This document shows, one piece after another, positions 52,660-64,000 of a stretch of DNA of 64,000 nt. This DNA is from Parapristionchus giblindavisi (lineage: Eukaryota; Nematoda; Chromadorea; Rhabditida; Diplogasteridae). The notes beneath the pieces are model-generated. The model saw only the letters and a list, made by a program, of their open reading frames with translations. It made no database searches and was not told the origin of the DNA. A program made the translations under genes and the position numbers. The first letter of the stretch is position 1, and the number at the start of each line of letters is the position of its first letter. The DNA is taken from positions 992,001-1,056,000 of the forward strand of contig CALSFV010000028.1 of assembly GCA_943737045.1 (NCBI GenBank). Direction: 5' to 3'.

Positions 52660-52780
52660 ACACTCGGGGAAGGCACAAGCTAATTTCACTTATTGTTCTG
52701 GTCACACACTCTCTCTCTCGCTGACATAGGAAGCGAGAGAGTTTGACCAGAACACGGAGTTTCAAATTAACTTAACGTTA
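52660..52780. mobile_element. Family B hairpin
   Basis: GGCACAAGCTAATTTCACTT arm and AAATTAACTTAACG inverse around a CTCTCTCTCGCTGACATAGG core. Confidence 0.7.
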
Positions 52781-52865
52781 GAGCATGGCATAACGTTTCT
52801 CATCGTAACACTAGCGTCAGACTACTACCGATATTCCTTTGTTTATGTAAATATATAGAAATGTC

Positions 52866-54100
<1,235 letters not shown>

Positions 54101-54338
54101 TTTTAATCGTCGTTAATGATGCGAGGGAGGCGAAAATATAATGTGAATTCCCCGAGGTGATTTTCAGTCCTCCGTTCGCTGAAAAATACCGACGATTTCT
54201 CTATATTCCGATCTATCCTACTGGACTTGCTATGGTCTCATATGGTCTGATATGGTCTCAGATTACTATGGATTTATTATTTATTTATTATTATTTTATT
54301 ATTTATTTATGGTTAGCGATGGTTCGTAAGGTTAAAGA

Positions 54339-54850
54339 AGCCCTGAGCTCATTTGAAACTCTCCTATCTGACCACACTCTCTCGCTTTCTCTGCCTACAA
54401 GAAATCAGAGCGGATAGCAAAATTAGCTCGAGGTGTGCCGCTAAGCCGCGCAAAATATGAGGAAGCCCCGTCTACTCCAAATATACGCTCCTATAGAAAC
54501 TGCTTGTCTCATTTACATTTCTGTCTAGTCGATCCTTCAAGCGATATATTTAGTGGGTTTATTCAATTCAATTCTGCTAACGACAGGAATATTAAACGAA
54601 TTTACTTCTTCTTCCAACTCCTCTCTAGTATATTCACTGAAATTTCATGGTACAGATCCTTCCATTTTAAAGGAAAACCACAAGCTAATTTGAAACCTCC
54701 CGCTCTGGCAATACTCTCTCACTTTCTTTGTCTACGAGAGAGTATTGCCAATGCGGAGGGTAAAATTTGCATGGGGTATTCCTTTAAAGGCGCACCCAAA
54801 GCTAATTTTATACTTCCCGCTCTGACCACTCGCCTTCCCTATCTATATTC
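54339..54850. mobile_element. Cluster of family B hairpins
   Basis: Copies at about 54339-54446, 54669-54788 and a left half at 54785-54845 joined end to end through CCTTTAAAGGCGCACCC. Confidence 0.7.
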
Positions 54851-54899
54851 CCCTCGTGTGTAGATTTCTTAATTTTAATTCGTTAATTTTAATTGTTGA

Positions 54900-55170
54900 A
54901 ACATCTTTATGACGTATTATATGATAAATAAATAAATAAACTCTCTTCCCAATTGCTCGATTATATGTCCTAATCCAAAATCGTTTAGTAATTCTATCAA
55001 ATCAATTATATGTAGCTCTTCTTAACTTTTTCGATGTCCACTACTATACTTATGCTGCCCCGTTGTGGCATAGTAAATTATGTATACAACCATTTTTTTT
55101 GTTTTTGTCCTATGTATTGTTCATTACGTACCAGCATAATAAAGTATTATTATTATTATTATTATTATTA
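54900..55170. mobile_element. Possible retroelement 3' end with (ATT)n tail
   Basis: TATGCTGCCCCGTTGTGGCA (55053 on) recurs inverted near 51200. The segment runs to AATAAAG and ends in an ATT repeat at 55146-55170. Such ends are common in non-LTR retrotransposons; no reverse transcriptase is visible. Confidence 0.4.
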
Positions 55171-55208
55171 ATGATAACATTCACCTGAAATGCGACTAAT
55201 AAGAACTA

Positions 55209-55530
55209 TTTAAAGGGAGCGTTACCTCTCTCAATGGTCTCTTCATTGCGCACACTATTTCTCTGTTCTCTAACAACGAGAGAGCATTGCGCGTCGAAGA
55301 GACCATTGAGTGAGGTTACGCTCCCTTTAACGCACACTGTTTCTCTGGTCTCTGGTCACAAGAGAGCAGGGAGCTCTGAAGAGACCATTGCGTTCCCTTC
55401 AAAGGGGCACACCTAATCTAATCTGACCCTCCTCTATGGCAATGCTCTCTCGCACACAAAGAAAACGAGAGAACATTGCCAGAGCGTAGAGTTTATGCAG
55501 CTTGTAATTGGCTCGATGTGTGTCTTTAAT
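55209..55530. mobile_element. Family A, partial A and family B hairpins end to end
   Basis: A full A copy (55209-55330), an A right-half remnant (55330-55400) and a B copy (55399-55530) follow without spacers. Each junction is TTTAA/TTCAAAGG. Confidence 0.8.
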
Positions 55531-56157
55531 GACAGTTTTTCATCCGAATCTTCACTTTTGTAGAACCTATTATCCATTAATTTTAGTTAATTAGTAATAA
55601 TGAACGAATTAAATGGATAATCGAGTATGAAATGTAGTCGCACGCTGTTGAATAATTACACTATTTTCCATCATCTCCATACTTTGTCCAGCTCCCTCTC
55701 CCTCTCCCTTTTCCCTCTCTCCCTCTCCTTTTTTTCTCTCACCCTCTCCCTTTTCCCCCCTCGATATCCCTCACTCTGCCTCCCTCTCTCATTCTGTGTA
55801 TCGGGACACTTCTAAATAATGTGCGAACACCACTATCTAGACAGATTCGCTTATGTGTTCAAATTTCAATTTCTATTTCTCAAACTTCGATGCTTTTAGA
55901 AAGAAGTCAATTTTGAGATGATTTTGCGCATCTGTTAAAAGCAGACCCCGAGCTAATAAGGGGAGCATAGTCGCATACCGGAATAGAAAGGCGTTCAAAT
56001 TTTAAGAATTTTGGTCTTTTACTTTTCGGATTCTGGTTTCCTAGTGGCTGAAAAGTATTGCCTAATCCTGATAACCATAATCCGGATGTTTTAATTTTAG
56101 TTGAATATTAAGCTTGCAAATCAAAGAGTCATTCCCCCAGCAGCAGCTAGATCTTAT
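55531..56157. other. Unassigned stretch
   Basis: Contains a CTCCCTCTCC-rich patch at 55690-55790. No gene or clear element. Confidence 0.35.
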
Positions 56158-57606
56158 TGCTTATAAAACACTATCTGAGAGAATTCAACAACTCGGATAT
56201 TTTTTGGTATCGACGAAAAATAGATTTTTCTGTTTTATGTATGATAATTACAGGATCCATGAATGTAGTTCACTGGTACTTGGAAATTCCTTCCAATTGA
56301 AAATTCGCTTCAGGAGGTGACCACACTACGATTTTGCGCCTTTTCCTAAAACGTTTCTTTCGTATCCAATTGATTCGGGAGTGGGTGCACTCGACTCCTT
56401 GGCTAATTCTAAGAAACTATTGTCGAGGAGAGTTTTTTGATCAACGATCAACGAAGGCTGGAATTGGGAATTTTCGAAAAAAATTTTACATTAAATTAAT
56501 TCTCACTATTTTCCCATGGGGCAGGAAAACTTTTTATTTGCTTAATACTTTCTACATATTATATTACACCTTTGGTTTAAAATTCATAATTTTTTAAAAA
56601 TACGAATTATGTGAACTAATCATTTTTATAACGAATTCGTGAATTATGGTGTGCTCCTACAGTAATCCCTAATCAGTTAATTTGGTTTTTTTCGCTAGTT
56701 TTAAGCATATTTTCAGCGCTTTTCCTTACAATGTTAGAGGTATATCAGTATTCTGCACCATCGGAGTGCAACTGCACGGTATATCTCGTGATTACATTAC
56801 TGATCGTACTTGTGCTGTACGTGTACTGTAATTTACGTGCTCTCTCTAATTCTCTGATCAGTCTATAAAACCGAGAATAATGAGTACGGAATTGCATGAG
56901 TATGGTAACTACTTCGCAAGCTGGCTCGGATACGAAAGTGAATAAAATTTACAGTACAAGTACGATCAGAAATGTAATCACCAGATATACCGTGCAGTTG
57001 CACTCCGATGGTGCAGAATAATCATATACCTCTAACATTGTAAAGAAAAGCGCTAAAAATATGCTTAAAACTAGCGAAAAAAACCAAATTAACTGATTAG
57101 GGATTACTGTAGGATCACACCATAATTCACGAATTCGTTATAAAAATGATTAGTTCACATAATTCGTATTTTTAAAAAATTATGAATTTAAAACCAAAGG
57201 TGTAAGATAATATGTAGAAGGTATTAAGCAAATAAAAAGTTTTCCTGCCCCATGGGAAAATAGTGAGAATTAATTTAATGTAAAATTTTTTTCGAAAATT
57301 CCCAATTCCAGCCTTCGTTGACCGTTGATCAAAAAACTCTCCTAGATAATAGTTTCTTAGAATTAGCCAAGGAGTCGATTGCACCCACTCCCGAATCAAT
57401 GGGATACGAAAGAAACGTTTTAGGAAAAGGCGCCAATTCGTAGTGTGGTCACCTCCTGAAGCGAATTTTCAATTGGAAGGAATTTCCAAGTACCAGTGAA
57501 CTACACTCATGGAGCCTGTAATTATCATACATAAAACAGAAAAATCTATTTTTCGTCGATACCGCACCTATGTCGATTTTCTCAGATAGTGTGTTTTATA
57601 AGCTAA
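56158..57606. mobile_element. Foldback element with about 0.65-kb arms
   Basis: GCTTATAAAACACTATCTGA on the left is mirrored by CAGATAGTGTGTTTTATAAG on the right. Arms match through CGTGCAGTTGCACTCCGATG. The spacer (about 56825-56940) is short. Matching open frames on opposite strands (56334-56597 and 57172-57399) are two copies of one arm, not two genes. Confidence 0.85.
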
Positions 57607-57622
57607 GCTTATATAAATAGGT

Positions 57623-57700
57623 GACTATTTCTCTGTTCTCCAACAAAGAGAGAGCGTAGTGCGTTGAAGAGACCGTTGACAAACGTGTCAGTCCTTTATG
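57623..57700. mobile_element. Family A hairpin, right half only
   Basis: CTATTTCTCTGTTCTCCAAC core to GTGTCAGTCCTTTA end. Confidence 0.65.
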
Positions 57701-57837
57701 TCATCATAATTTCCAACATTTATCTTGATTATCATTGCTTCTTCTGACTAATTCGCTATTCATAATCAGGCGGTCATTCATGCTACTTCCGCCGCATGAT
57801 AATCATTGCAAGAACTGTCTCGCCAAGTCATTGCGGA

Positions 57838-57838
<1 letters not shown>

Positions 57839-57899
<61 letters not shown>

Positions 57900-57912
57900 T
57901 AATAATAATGAA
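57839..57912. repeat. (AAT)n microsatellite
   Basis: About 70 bases of AAT repeats with one AAC variant. Confidence 0.95.
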
Positions 57913-58293
57913 TTGACATTTTATCGAACACCCACAGAAAAATCCTTTATTGAGACGGGATCGATTCCCTTACCTTAAAATGCAGATTTTATAAATGCAG
58001 ATGCAGAAACCGTTGCCAATTCCTGGATCTTTTGTAATACTCTAAAAATTGTGATTAAGTAATTTGCAGTTGATTAACTTCTCCATTGGAGACGACGCAC
58101 GAATTCGAAATTTGATTATTCAAATAAAAAATATTGGTGACTTTCTCATTTCTAAAGTAATCTCCGTTAATTTTTTTTTGTTTTATCGCCTTCCAACGAA
58201 AAGAAACTAGCTAACATAGGAAGTTGTCATAACAATATCAACCAAGCTATTGCTTCGCGTTTTCATCATTATCATGACTACAACATTTGTAGC

Positions 58294-58392
58294 TCTCCCT
58301 CTCCCTCTCCATCTCCCTCTCCCTCTCCCTCTCCCTCTCCCTCTCCCTCTCCCTCTCCCTCTCCCTATATCTATCTCTCCCTCTCCCTCCCT
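58294..58392. repeat. (CTCCCT)n microsatellite
   Basis: About 95 bases of CTCCCT with a TATATCTATCT interruption near 58366. Open frames on either strand are repeat artefacts. Confidence 0.92.
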
Positions 58393-58534
58393 CTCACAGC
58401 AATCACTGCCAAATTGCAACGCTCGGAGATAATTTGGACGGAAAAAGAGGGGTTGAACGAATAGAGATGGGTGTTAGGCATAAAAGGAAGAAGACCCAGT
58501 TCAATTTACGGGTTCGTCAGTGGGAGCAAGTCAC

Positions 58535-58880
58535 GCGACCGACCCTAAGTGACCCTAACGATTAAGTCATCGATCCAAACTGCCATTAAGAACTAAGTCA
58601 TTCACAGTTACTTTAAGCCCTAAGTCTTCAGCACTAAGACCTTAACGGTTAATTCTTCGGTCCTAAGTGTCCTTAACACCTAAGTCTTCGACCCTAAGTG
58701 TCCTTAACTCCTAAGCCATCGACTACTAGTGACTTCAAGCCTAAGCCTTCGTCCTTAACGGTTAAGTCTTCGACCCTAAGTGACCTTAACTCCTAAGCCA
58801 TCGACTACTAGTGACTTCAAGCCTAAGCCTTCGTCCTTACCGGTTAAGTCTTCGACCCTAAGCATCCTCAACCCTTAAGT
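58535..58880. repeat. Degenerate CCTAAGTC tandem region
   Basis: Words CCTAAGTCTTCG, GACCCTAAG and CCTTAAC recur at roughly 20-35 base spacing, with one near-exact longer duplication (CATCGACTACTAGTGACTTC at about 58717 and 58799). Similar CTTAAG words resume after the exon at 59040-59110. Confidence 0.75.
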
Positions 58881-58881
58881 C

Positions 58882-59028
58882 ATGTGTGTCGCCATCATCC
58901 TCCTCCTTAACTCCTTTTACCAAGTGTACTATCGTCTCTTCGATATCTGCGAGCACGCCCTGGTGTCGGCACTGTTGCTCGTCACGATCCTAGTGCTCTT
59001 CCTCCCGCTGATGTTCATATCCCTAACG
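58882..59028 (+). CDS. Probable first exon of a membrane protein
   Basis: ATG-initiated 49 codons ending at a perfect GTAAGT donor (59029). An in-frame TAA lies just upstream, so this ATG is the start. It encodes two hydrophobic stretches (VAIILLLNSF; ALVSALLLVTILVLFLPLMF) separated by YQVYYRLFDICEH, with C-ending codons unlike the flanking AT-rich DNA. No downstream exon was found inside the window, so the family is unknown. Confidence 0.45.
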
Positions 59029-59139
59029 GTAAGTACCCTAAGGTCTTAAGGATTAAGTACGGGTTTTAACGCTTAAGTCAACTTCTTAAGGCTTAAGTCA
59101 ATAAGGTCAAAGACTCCTAAATAAACTCTTCAAACACTT

Positions 59140-59248
59140 TCACATAAACGAAGAAAGTAGTTTTGGCAACACTCTCTCGTAGGCAAAGAAAACGAGAGAG
59201 TGTTGCGAGAGCGGAGAGTTTCAAACTGGCTCGTGTCGTTACTTTAAG
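59140..59248. mobile_element. Family B hairpin
   Basis: TTTGGCAACACTCTCTCGTA core and GCTCGTGTCGTTACTTTAA end. Lies downstream of the 58882 exon. Confidence 0.7.
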
Positions 59249-59520
59249 ATTAGCACAGTGACCAAATACCACTGTACCGTAACCCAGACTGGTCTGGTTA
59301 ATATGTCACTTTCTATGCAGAAATCCACTGCCTGCTGAAAGGAGGCTAAATGTATTCTTTTATTGTCAAAATACCATGGAATATATTTGTCATTCCGCAA
59401 ATTGCTTCGGCGGCGAAAACACGGTGCATAATGCAATATCCTGCATTGTCCCACGCACAAAAGCATTTTAAATAAATACATAAATAAATAAATTTGGGAA
59501 CGATTGATTCGGAACAGTTA

Positions 59521-59629
59521 TGTGGTGTTACATTTTCAAAACGTGCGCACGGCGTGCGAACGTTTCAAAATGTAACACCGTATAGAAAACACACACGCCG
59601 TGCGCACGTTTTCAAAATGTAACACCACA
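59521..59629. mobile_element. TTA-flanked hairpin MITE, copy 2 (Harbinger-like)
   Basis: TGTGGTGTTACATTTTCAAA start and its inverse at the end, TTA at 59518-59520 and 59630-59632, GTGCGCAC blocks inside. Confidence 0.85.
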
Positions 59630-59881
59630 TTAGCGTTCACACAAATAAAAAAAACGCAAACGAGGTGAGAGGATGTGTATTGCGAGGAGAGTTTTATCTC
59701 TATTTTTTTGTTTCTTTACACTACTTTTGAACGAGGTATAACTGGAAGGTATAAGTGCTACTACGGTGTGGACGCCGTACAACAGGAACCGCCCTTGTGG
59801 AAAACCTCGCGTGCGCTGGAGAGACGATTTGACTCGAGCTATTGGCAGACACTGGTGGAATGCATCCTATGATGAATATAG

Positions 59882-61475
59882 CACGCGTGTCGCGTAAGGT
59901 TCGAATAAACGGTGGCACATTGAAAAAATCGAAAATGAGCAGAGGTCATTTTTTGGTAGTCCATATGGTCCCTAACAAGGTACCGTCGAGCTTTTTTGCA
60001 TATCTTCATTTTCAACGTCGGCAGACGTCGTCAAACTTTTTGGACGCCGAAAATTGGCGACTTTGGAGCTCTGTAGCTCTGCAGGATGTAGTTTTGGTAT
60101 CAAATCGTCAACAGAAGAATTCTTCGGAATGTCAAGGAGAATATGCCTACATCATTGCCAGGTCGATATTTCAATTAGTATTTTCGTAAATCGTTTTTAT
60201 TGATTATTTTTCTTAAAAATATAGAAGCCGAAAGTTTTCAATAGCTCAATCGATAAAGCTCGACGCCAGCTTTTCAATGGTATGCTGAACATATACTTTA
60301 TTTGGTTGTCTTCGAAAGTTATGAGCATTTCAAGATTTTCATTGCATGCGATCACACGAGAGGAGAGTGACGCAGCCAGTGATCTACCCACTCTTCTATT
60401 ATACCTCGTGTGAACAATTCATCTATTTTGATTAGTTTTACTGTTGTTCTAGTGCATCCCCAAGACATTTTTGATAACTTTCAAATATTCAATTCAATAA
60501 TTCAATTCACAAATCATAACCAATCGATGCATATTAATCACAATGAATAAAAATTACAATAGGACGACAATGAGGCTTCAACTTCACAGGAATATTTCAT
60601 CACACTCTCCCTCGACTACGATTCTAAAGTCATTTTCGTGTTGTCCTAGAATCACCTCATCCCCTCGCTCCTCCAAGTTGTCATCGTCCATCTCCGAGTT
60701 CACCATTACCCATTCAATTCTTCTCTTCCTGGTCGTGATACAGTACTCCTAGTTTGCAGCGGGAACACCGATAGTTAACCGGGAAATTTTCATTTCTGGT
60801 TTTCATAATCACAGAAAAATATTTCGGCAATAAAAAAACCGCAAAAGATAACTGCGCCAAGGAGGATCGAACCCGTGACAGTCAAAACAAAGTGCAGATA
60901 TCTTATCCACTACACTACACACTCTTGTTATATAATGGTTGATAGGTGAGTTCACCAACCTATCCGGGTAGATAGTGAAGGAACACCAAGGAATTTCTCA
61001 ATAAAGAAAAACTTGAAATGCTCATAACTTTCGAAGACAACCAAATAAAGTATATGTTCAGCATACCATTGAAAAGCTGGCGTCGAGCTTTATCGATTGA
61101 GCAATTGAAAACTTTCGGCTTCTATATTTTTAAGAAAAATAATCAATAAAAACGATTTACGAAAATACTAATTAAAATATCGACCTGGCAATGATGTAGG
61201 CGCATTCTCCTTGACATTCCGAAGAATTCTTCTGTTGACGATTTGATACCAAAACTACATCCTGAAGAGCTACAGAGCTCCAAAGTCGGCAATTTTCGGC
61301 GTCCAAAAAGTTTGACGACTTCTGCCGACGTTGAAAATGAAGATATGCAAAAAAGCTCGACGGTACCTTGTTAGGGACCATATGGACTACCAAAAAAGGC
61401 AATAATATGTGGGGGTCAAAAAATGTGCCAACCAGCCCCCGATTTTATTCGATTCTTCGGTGACACGCGTGATAG
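59882..61475. mobile_element. Foldback element with a tRNA-like centre
   Basis: Arms (about 59882-60410 and 60985-61475) are inverted: ACGCGTGTC is mirrored by GACACGCGT, and CCTAACAAGGTACCGTCGAG by its inverse near 61360. The central 570 bases include the tRNA-like segment at 60850-60930. No transposase was recognised. Confidence 0.8.
60850..60930 (-). other. tRNA-like segment (SINE head or degenerate tRNA)
   Basis: On the minus strand TAGTGTAGTGG (A box) and GGGTTCGATCC (B box) occur at tRNA spacing. The T stem and acceptor do not pair well and I cannot assign an anticodon, so a functional tRNA is unlikely. Confidence 0.4.
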
Positions 61476-61852
61476 ACCCATCCTCATCTGAGCATATATT
61501 GCCTGATTTGATAAATTGATTGATTTATTGATAACTGGAAGTGTGCTCAATTTACACTTTGAGTACAGCTTATTTTCCCCTAATTTACTATACCATAGTG
61601 TCTTGCATATTTTATCTATTCATTATCGCTTTTCTCGCATGTTCAAATAGTTCTGATCCAACCTAGAGCCCAGGAAAAATTCCACGTATTTTGAGCAATT
61701 TCACTGTCACGTTGTCAGGCCCTTATCATATTAACATTCCTTATCAACATGAGCTTATCTTTCGTTTATCCATTTCTATCTTCGATCTTTTATCTTTTAT
61801 CTCTTATTATCTTTATCACTTCGAAATTTAACATTATCCCATTTCCATCATA

Positions 61853-62055
61853 TAGGACAGAGTATTTGAATTTTTTTGCAATTCTTGTCAAGCAAAAAAT
61901 GGCAGAACCATTCTTCCTTTTTTTGCGGTGCGGTCATCTCACACAAAAGATCGGGAAGAAAAAAAGACGAGAAGAAAGGGAAGAATGATTTTGCCATTTT
62001 TTTGCTTAACAAGAATTGCAGAAATTTTCAAATACGTGTCCTATGTAACATAGGC
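61853..62055. mobile_element. Family J MITE, copy 2
   Basis: TAGGACAGAGTATTTGAATT start and CAAATACGTGTCCTATG end. The TTTTTGCAATTCTTGTCAAG block matches 28380. Confidence 0.75.
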
Positions 62056-62061
62056 TATGTT

Positions 62062-62237
62062 ACACATTGAAAAAATTCCTGGTAAAGTGTCTCTCTACGG
62101 AATTCGTCCCTCATGGACCTCATAGGTTAGGGAATAGGGTCGAATTCCCCTGATCTATAAGGGAAGAATTCCGTCGTGGGACTTTTATAGGGAATAATTC
62201 CCTTATCGATAGGGGAATTTTCTTTCTGTGTGTGTAC
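62062..62237. mobile_element. Family E AGGGAAT MITE
   Basis: ACACATTGAAAAAATTCCTG start and GGGGAATTTTCTTTCTGTGTG end are imperfect inverses; AAGGGAAGAATTCC blocks lie inside. Confidence 0.6.
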
Positions 62238-62769
62238 TTACTCTTACTGCGCATCTAAAGCATGTACCTGCTGCCACTTGTCAATTACAAGCGAAATATG
62301 TAATAGTTAAACATGCAAATGTACTCATAAAATTAGACATTAATGTATCAAAAGTAGTTATTAGTAGGGGCGAGATTCACTGTTTCGGCCATTAGGTTCT
62401 AGACAGTGAACCTCTACCCGATGGGGTTGGCCATCTTCAGTAGAACCCCCATTGAGTTAGTTTACAAAAGGGTTTATTATGAATGCATAACACTATTATC
62501 ACCACAAAATGACCTAGCAGTGATCATCCGCAAGACTTTGAGTGCCTTGATTAACGGGGTTGTACCTTTACCTTTACCTTTTACACCACAAAATGCGTGT
62601 AACCAGATGCTGACATATCGTTGTGAGCATTTGAATTATTGAATACCATCGCTTGCAAGCCTAGCATGCCAATGTCCTCTATAATTGCCCATGTCGTAGT
62701 TATTAACTCATCTCAAATGTGTTCTCGGAAGGATTTTAAGGAATGCCTCCAAAAAAATCTGAAAATAAC
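62238..62769. other. Dispersed repeat fragments and SINE tail
   Basis: 62280-62410 resembles 37740-37900. A family K SINE tail is at 62510-62583 (ACGGGGTTGTACCTTTACCT). No gene was recognised. Confidence 0.5.
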
Positions 62770-62771
62770 TG

Positions 62772-62820
62772 CCTCTCCCTCTCCCTCTCCCTCTCCCTCT
62801 CCCTCTCCCTCTCCCTCTCC
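62772..62820. repeat. (CTCCCT)n microsatellite
   Basis: Eight perfect hexamers. Confidence 0.95.
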
Positions 62821-63291
62821 TAAATCCCTCTGTCCTCTTCCCTCCGCCTCTGTCCCCTCCACTAAGTATCCTTTACCGTCATCTTCAGAATCCTCTCACG
62901 TCTCTTTCACATACTTATCATAAGCAAATTAGTCTCTGGGACGGCTTTAGCGACAGCACAACCAATACTATATTTTGTTGATCTGACGTCATGGTAAAAG
63001 AACTGTTCAGCTTATGATGTGTTTAAAAGTTTTCAAAATAAAATTTAAAAAAAATTTAATTTGTTTTGCACACTTTCGCTTTTTTTCTTTTCGCATTTTA
63101 CAAAATACTCTACAGGAAAGGTAGTGGTTTTCAATGACCGCTCTCCTTGTGCCGGAAAAACGCTGTACCACGTGGCTACAGAGATTAAATTTGATCGAGT
63201 GACGTTAGTTGGCGAACGATTTGCCGAATTCAGACAAATGCTTTCTATTTCCGTATGCGTCTATGCTGCACTTATTAGCTCGGGGTCTGCT

Positions 63292-63433
63292 TTTAAAGGG
63301 AGCGTAACCTCACTCAATGGTCTCTTCGACGCGCAATGCTCTCTCGTCGTTAGAGTTAGAGTAGTCGTTAGAGAACAGAGAAACAGTGTGCACAATGAAG
63401 AGACCATTGAGTGAGGTAACGCTCCCTTTAATC
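63292..63433. mobile_element. Family A hairpin with an internal insertion
   Basis: TTAAAGGGAGCGTAACCTCA start and TGAGGTAACGCTCCCTTTAA end; the loop carries an extra GTTAGAGTAGTC duplication. Confidence 0.85.
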
Positions 63434-63461
63434 TTTGCCTGGCCCCGTGGTATTTGGGGAC

Positions 63462-63632
63462 TACACTGAGAGCAAACTTACCTGGCAAATCGTTACCCCG
63501 ATACACTTTCCTGGCAAACGATTACCCCAAATAGTGAATTATTCAACGGCTGAATTCACCATTTGGGGTAATCGTTTGCCCGGAAAGTGTATCGGGGTAA
63601 CGATTTGCCAGGTAAGTTTGCTCTCAGTGTAC
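63462..63632. mobile_element. Nearly perfect palindromic MITE
   Basis: TACACTGAGAGCAAACTTAC and its exact inverse bound arms of about 75 bases with few mismatches around TGAATTATTCAACGGCTGAATTCA. No coding capacity. Confidence 0.85.
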
Positions 63633-64000
63633 TCCGGATGCGCCTATGCATAACTATCTCTAATCCCCATGCACATGATGGAGTATCACAGACAATCCCC
63701 TCTGTCTATATCTTATTCACAACAATAAGATCATATTTCATCCCTCCCTCTGAAGCTTCCTGTTTCCCTCGTGTTGCTCGTGTTGTATCGGTCTTCCTGA
63801 GTCTGGTAGCCAGACAGATAGATCAAAGATCAAAGATCAACCGCGATTATGCATTGTTCTGTTCTGGTTTTATTATTGGGTTATCTTGTTGCTCCCGGTC
63901 GAGTTGGCCATCCAGGCATTTTTAATCTTGGGCTGGCATGGTGTCGAGAAACTCTCGTTGCTTGTCCCTCTCACGTTTCGCGCTCTCTCATTGCTTCACA
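63633..64000. other. Unassigned right edge of the window
   Basis: No gene, repeat or RNA feature recognised. Confidence 0.3.

Noticed and set aside
56334..57399. Paired, similar frames on opposite strands
   Set aside because: Mirror arms of the 56158-57606 foldback.
58535..58880. Telomere-like repeat (CCTAA words)
   Set aside because: Spacing and sequence are irregular and the longer words do not match TTAGGC-type telomere arrays.
60850..60930. Functional tRNA gene
   Set aside because: A and B boxes are present but stems pair poorly and no anticodon arm can be assigned; it sits inside a foldback.

Overview
This is eukaryotic DNA, most likely from a nematode. Genes are split into many short exons with GT-AG introns, some only 40-50 bp long. 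One gene resembles nematode serpentine receptors and another the ZYG-11/ZER-1 family, which is expanded in nematodes. The species cannot be named from sequence alone. No prokaryotic gene, operon, CRISPR array or virus was recognised.

Layout. (1) 100-12106, plus strand: the 3' part of a large multi-EGF extracellular protein gene. I resolve 29 exons with consistent phases (about 1004 codons); the 5' end lies outside the window. (2) 12573-15788, plus: an 11-exon seven-transmembrane receptor gene of nematode chemoreceptor type (about 379 aa). (3) 17896-35617, minus: a ZYG-11/ZER-1-like leucine-rich-repeat plus armadillo-like gene in at least 15 exons. Its introns are filled with transposable elements and a 99-bp satellite array. 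(4) 35.6-64 kb: mostly repeats. A few isolated coding-like exons appear, including a pogo-like fragment at 48.1-48.5 kb, a membrane-segment exon at 58.9 kb and unplaced exons at 42.7-45 kb.

The rest is dominated by short non-autonomous DNA transposons. Hairpin families A and B are about 115-120 bp with TTAAAGG...CCTTTAA ends. Family C is about 150 bp, starts CACAGAGAAAA and has a TA duplication. A hAT-like MITE is packed with GCGGGCCCGC palindromes and has perfect 8-bp duplications. Other hAT-like MITEs, a TTA-flanked MITE (Harbinger-like) and a tRNA-headed SINE with a (GGTAAA)n-type tail also occur. Several 0.4-1.8 kb foldback elements have arms of hundreds of bases; some carry Tc1/mariner ends. 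Microsatellites include a 1.2-kb (AAT)n tract and several (CTCCCT)n tracts.

The main biological story is how mobile DNA has shaped the genes. MITEs sit in most long introns of the EGF gene and appear to supply two of its splice acceptors. A foldback landed on the TA of a GTAAGT splice donor in the ZYG-11-like gene. Another, flanked by TTAA, split the intronic satellite. I did not find a convincing new multigene system. All gene models were read by eye from frame, splice sites and phase, and have not been checked against transcripts or databases.
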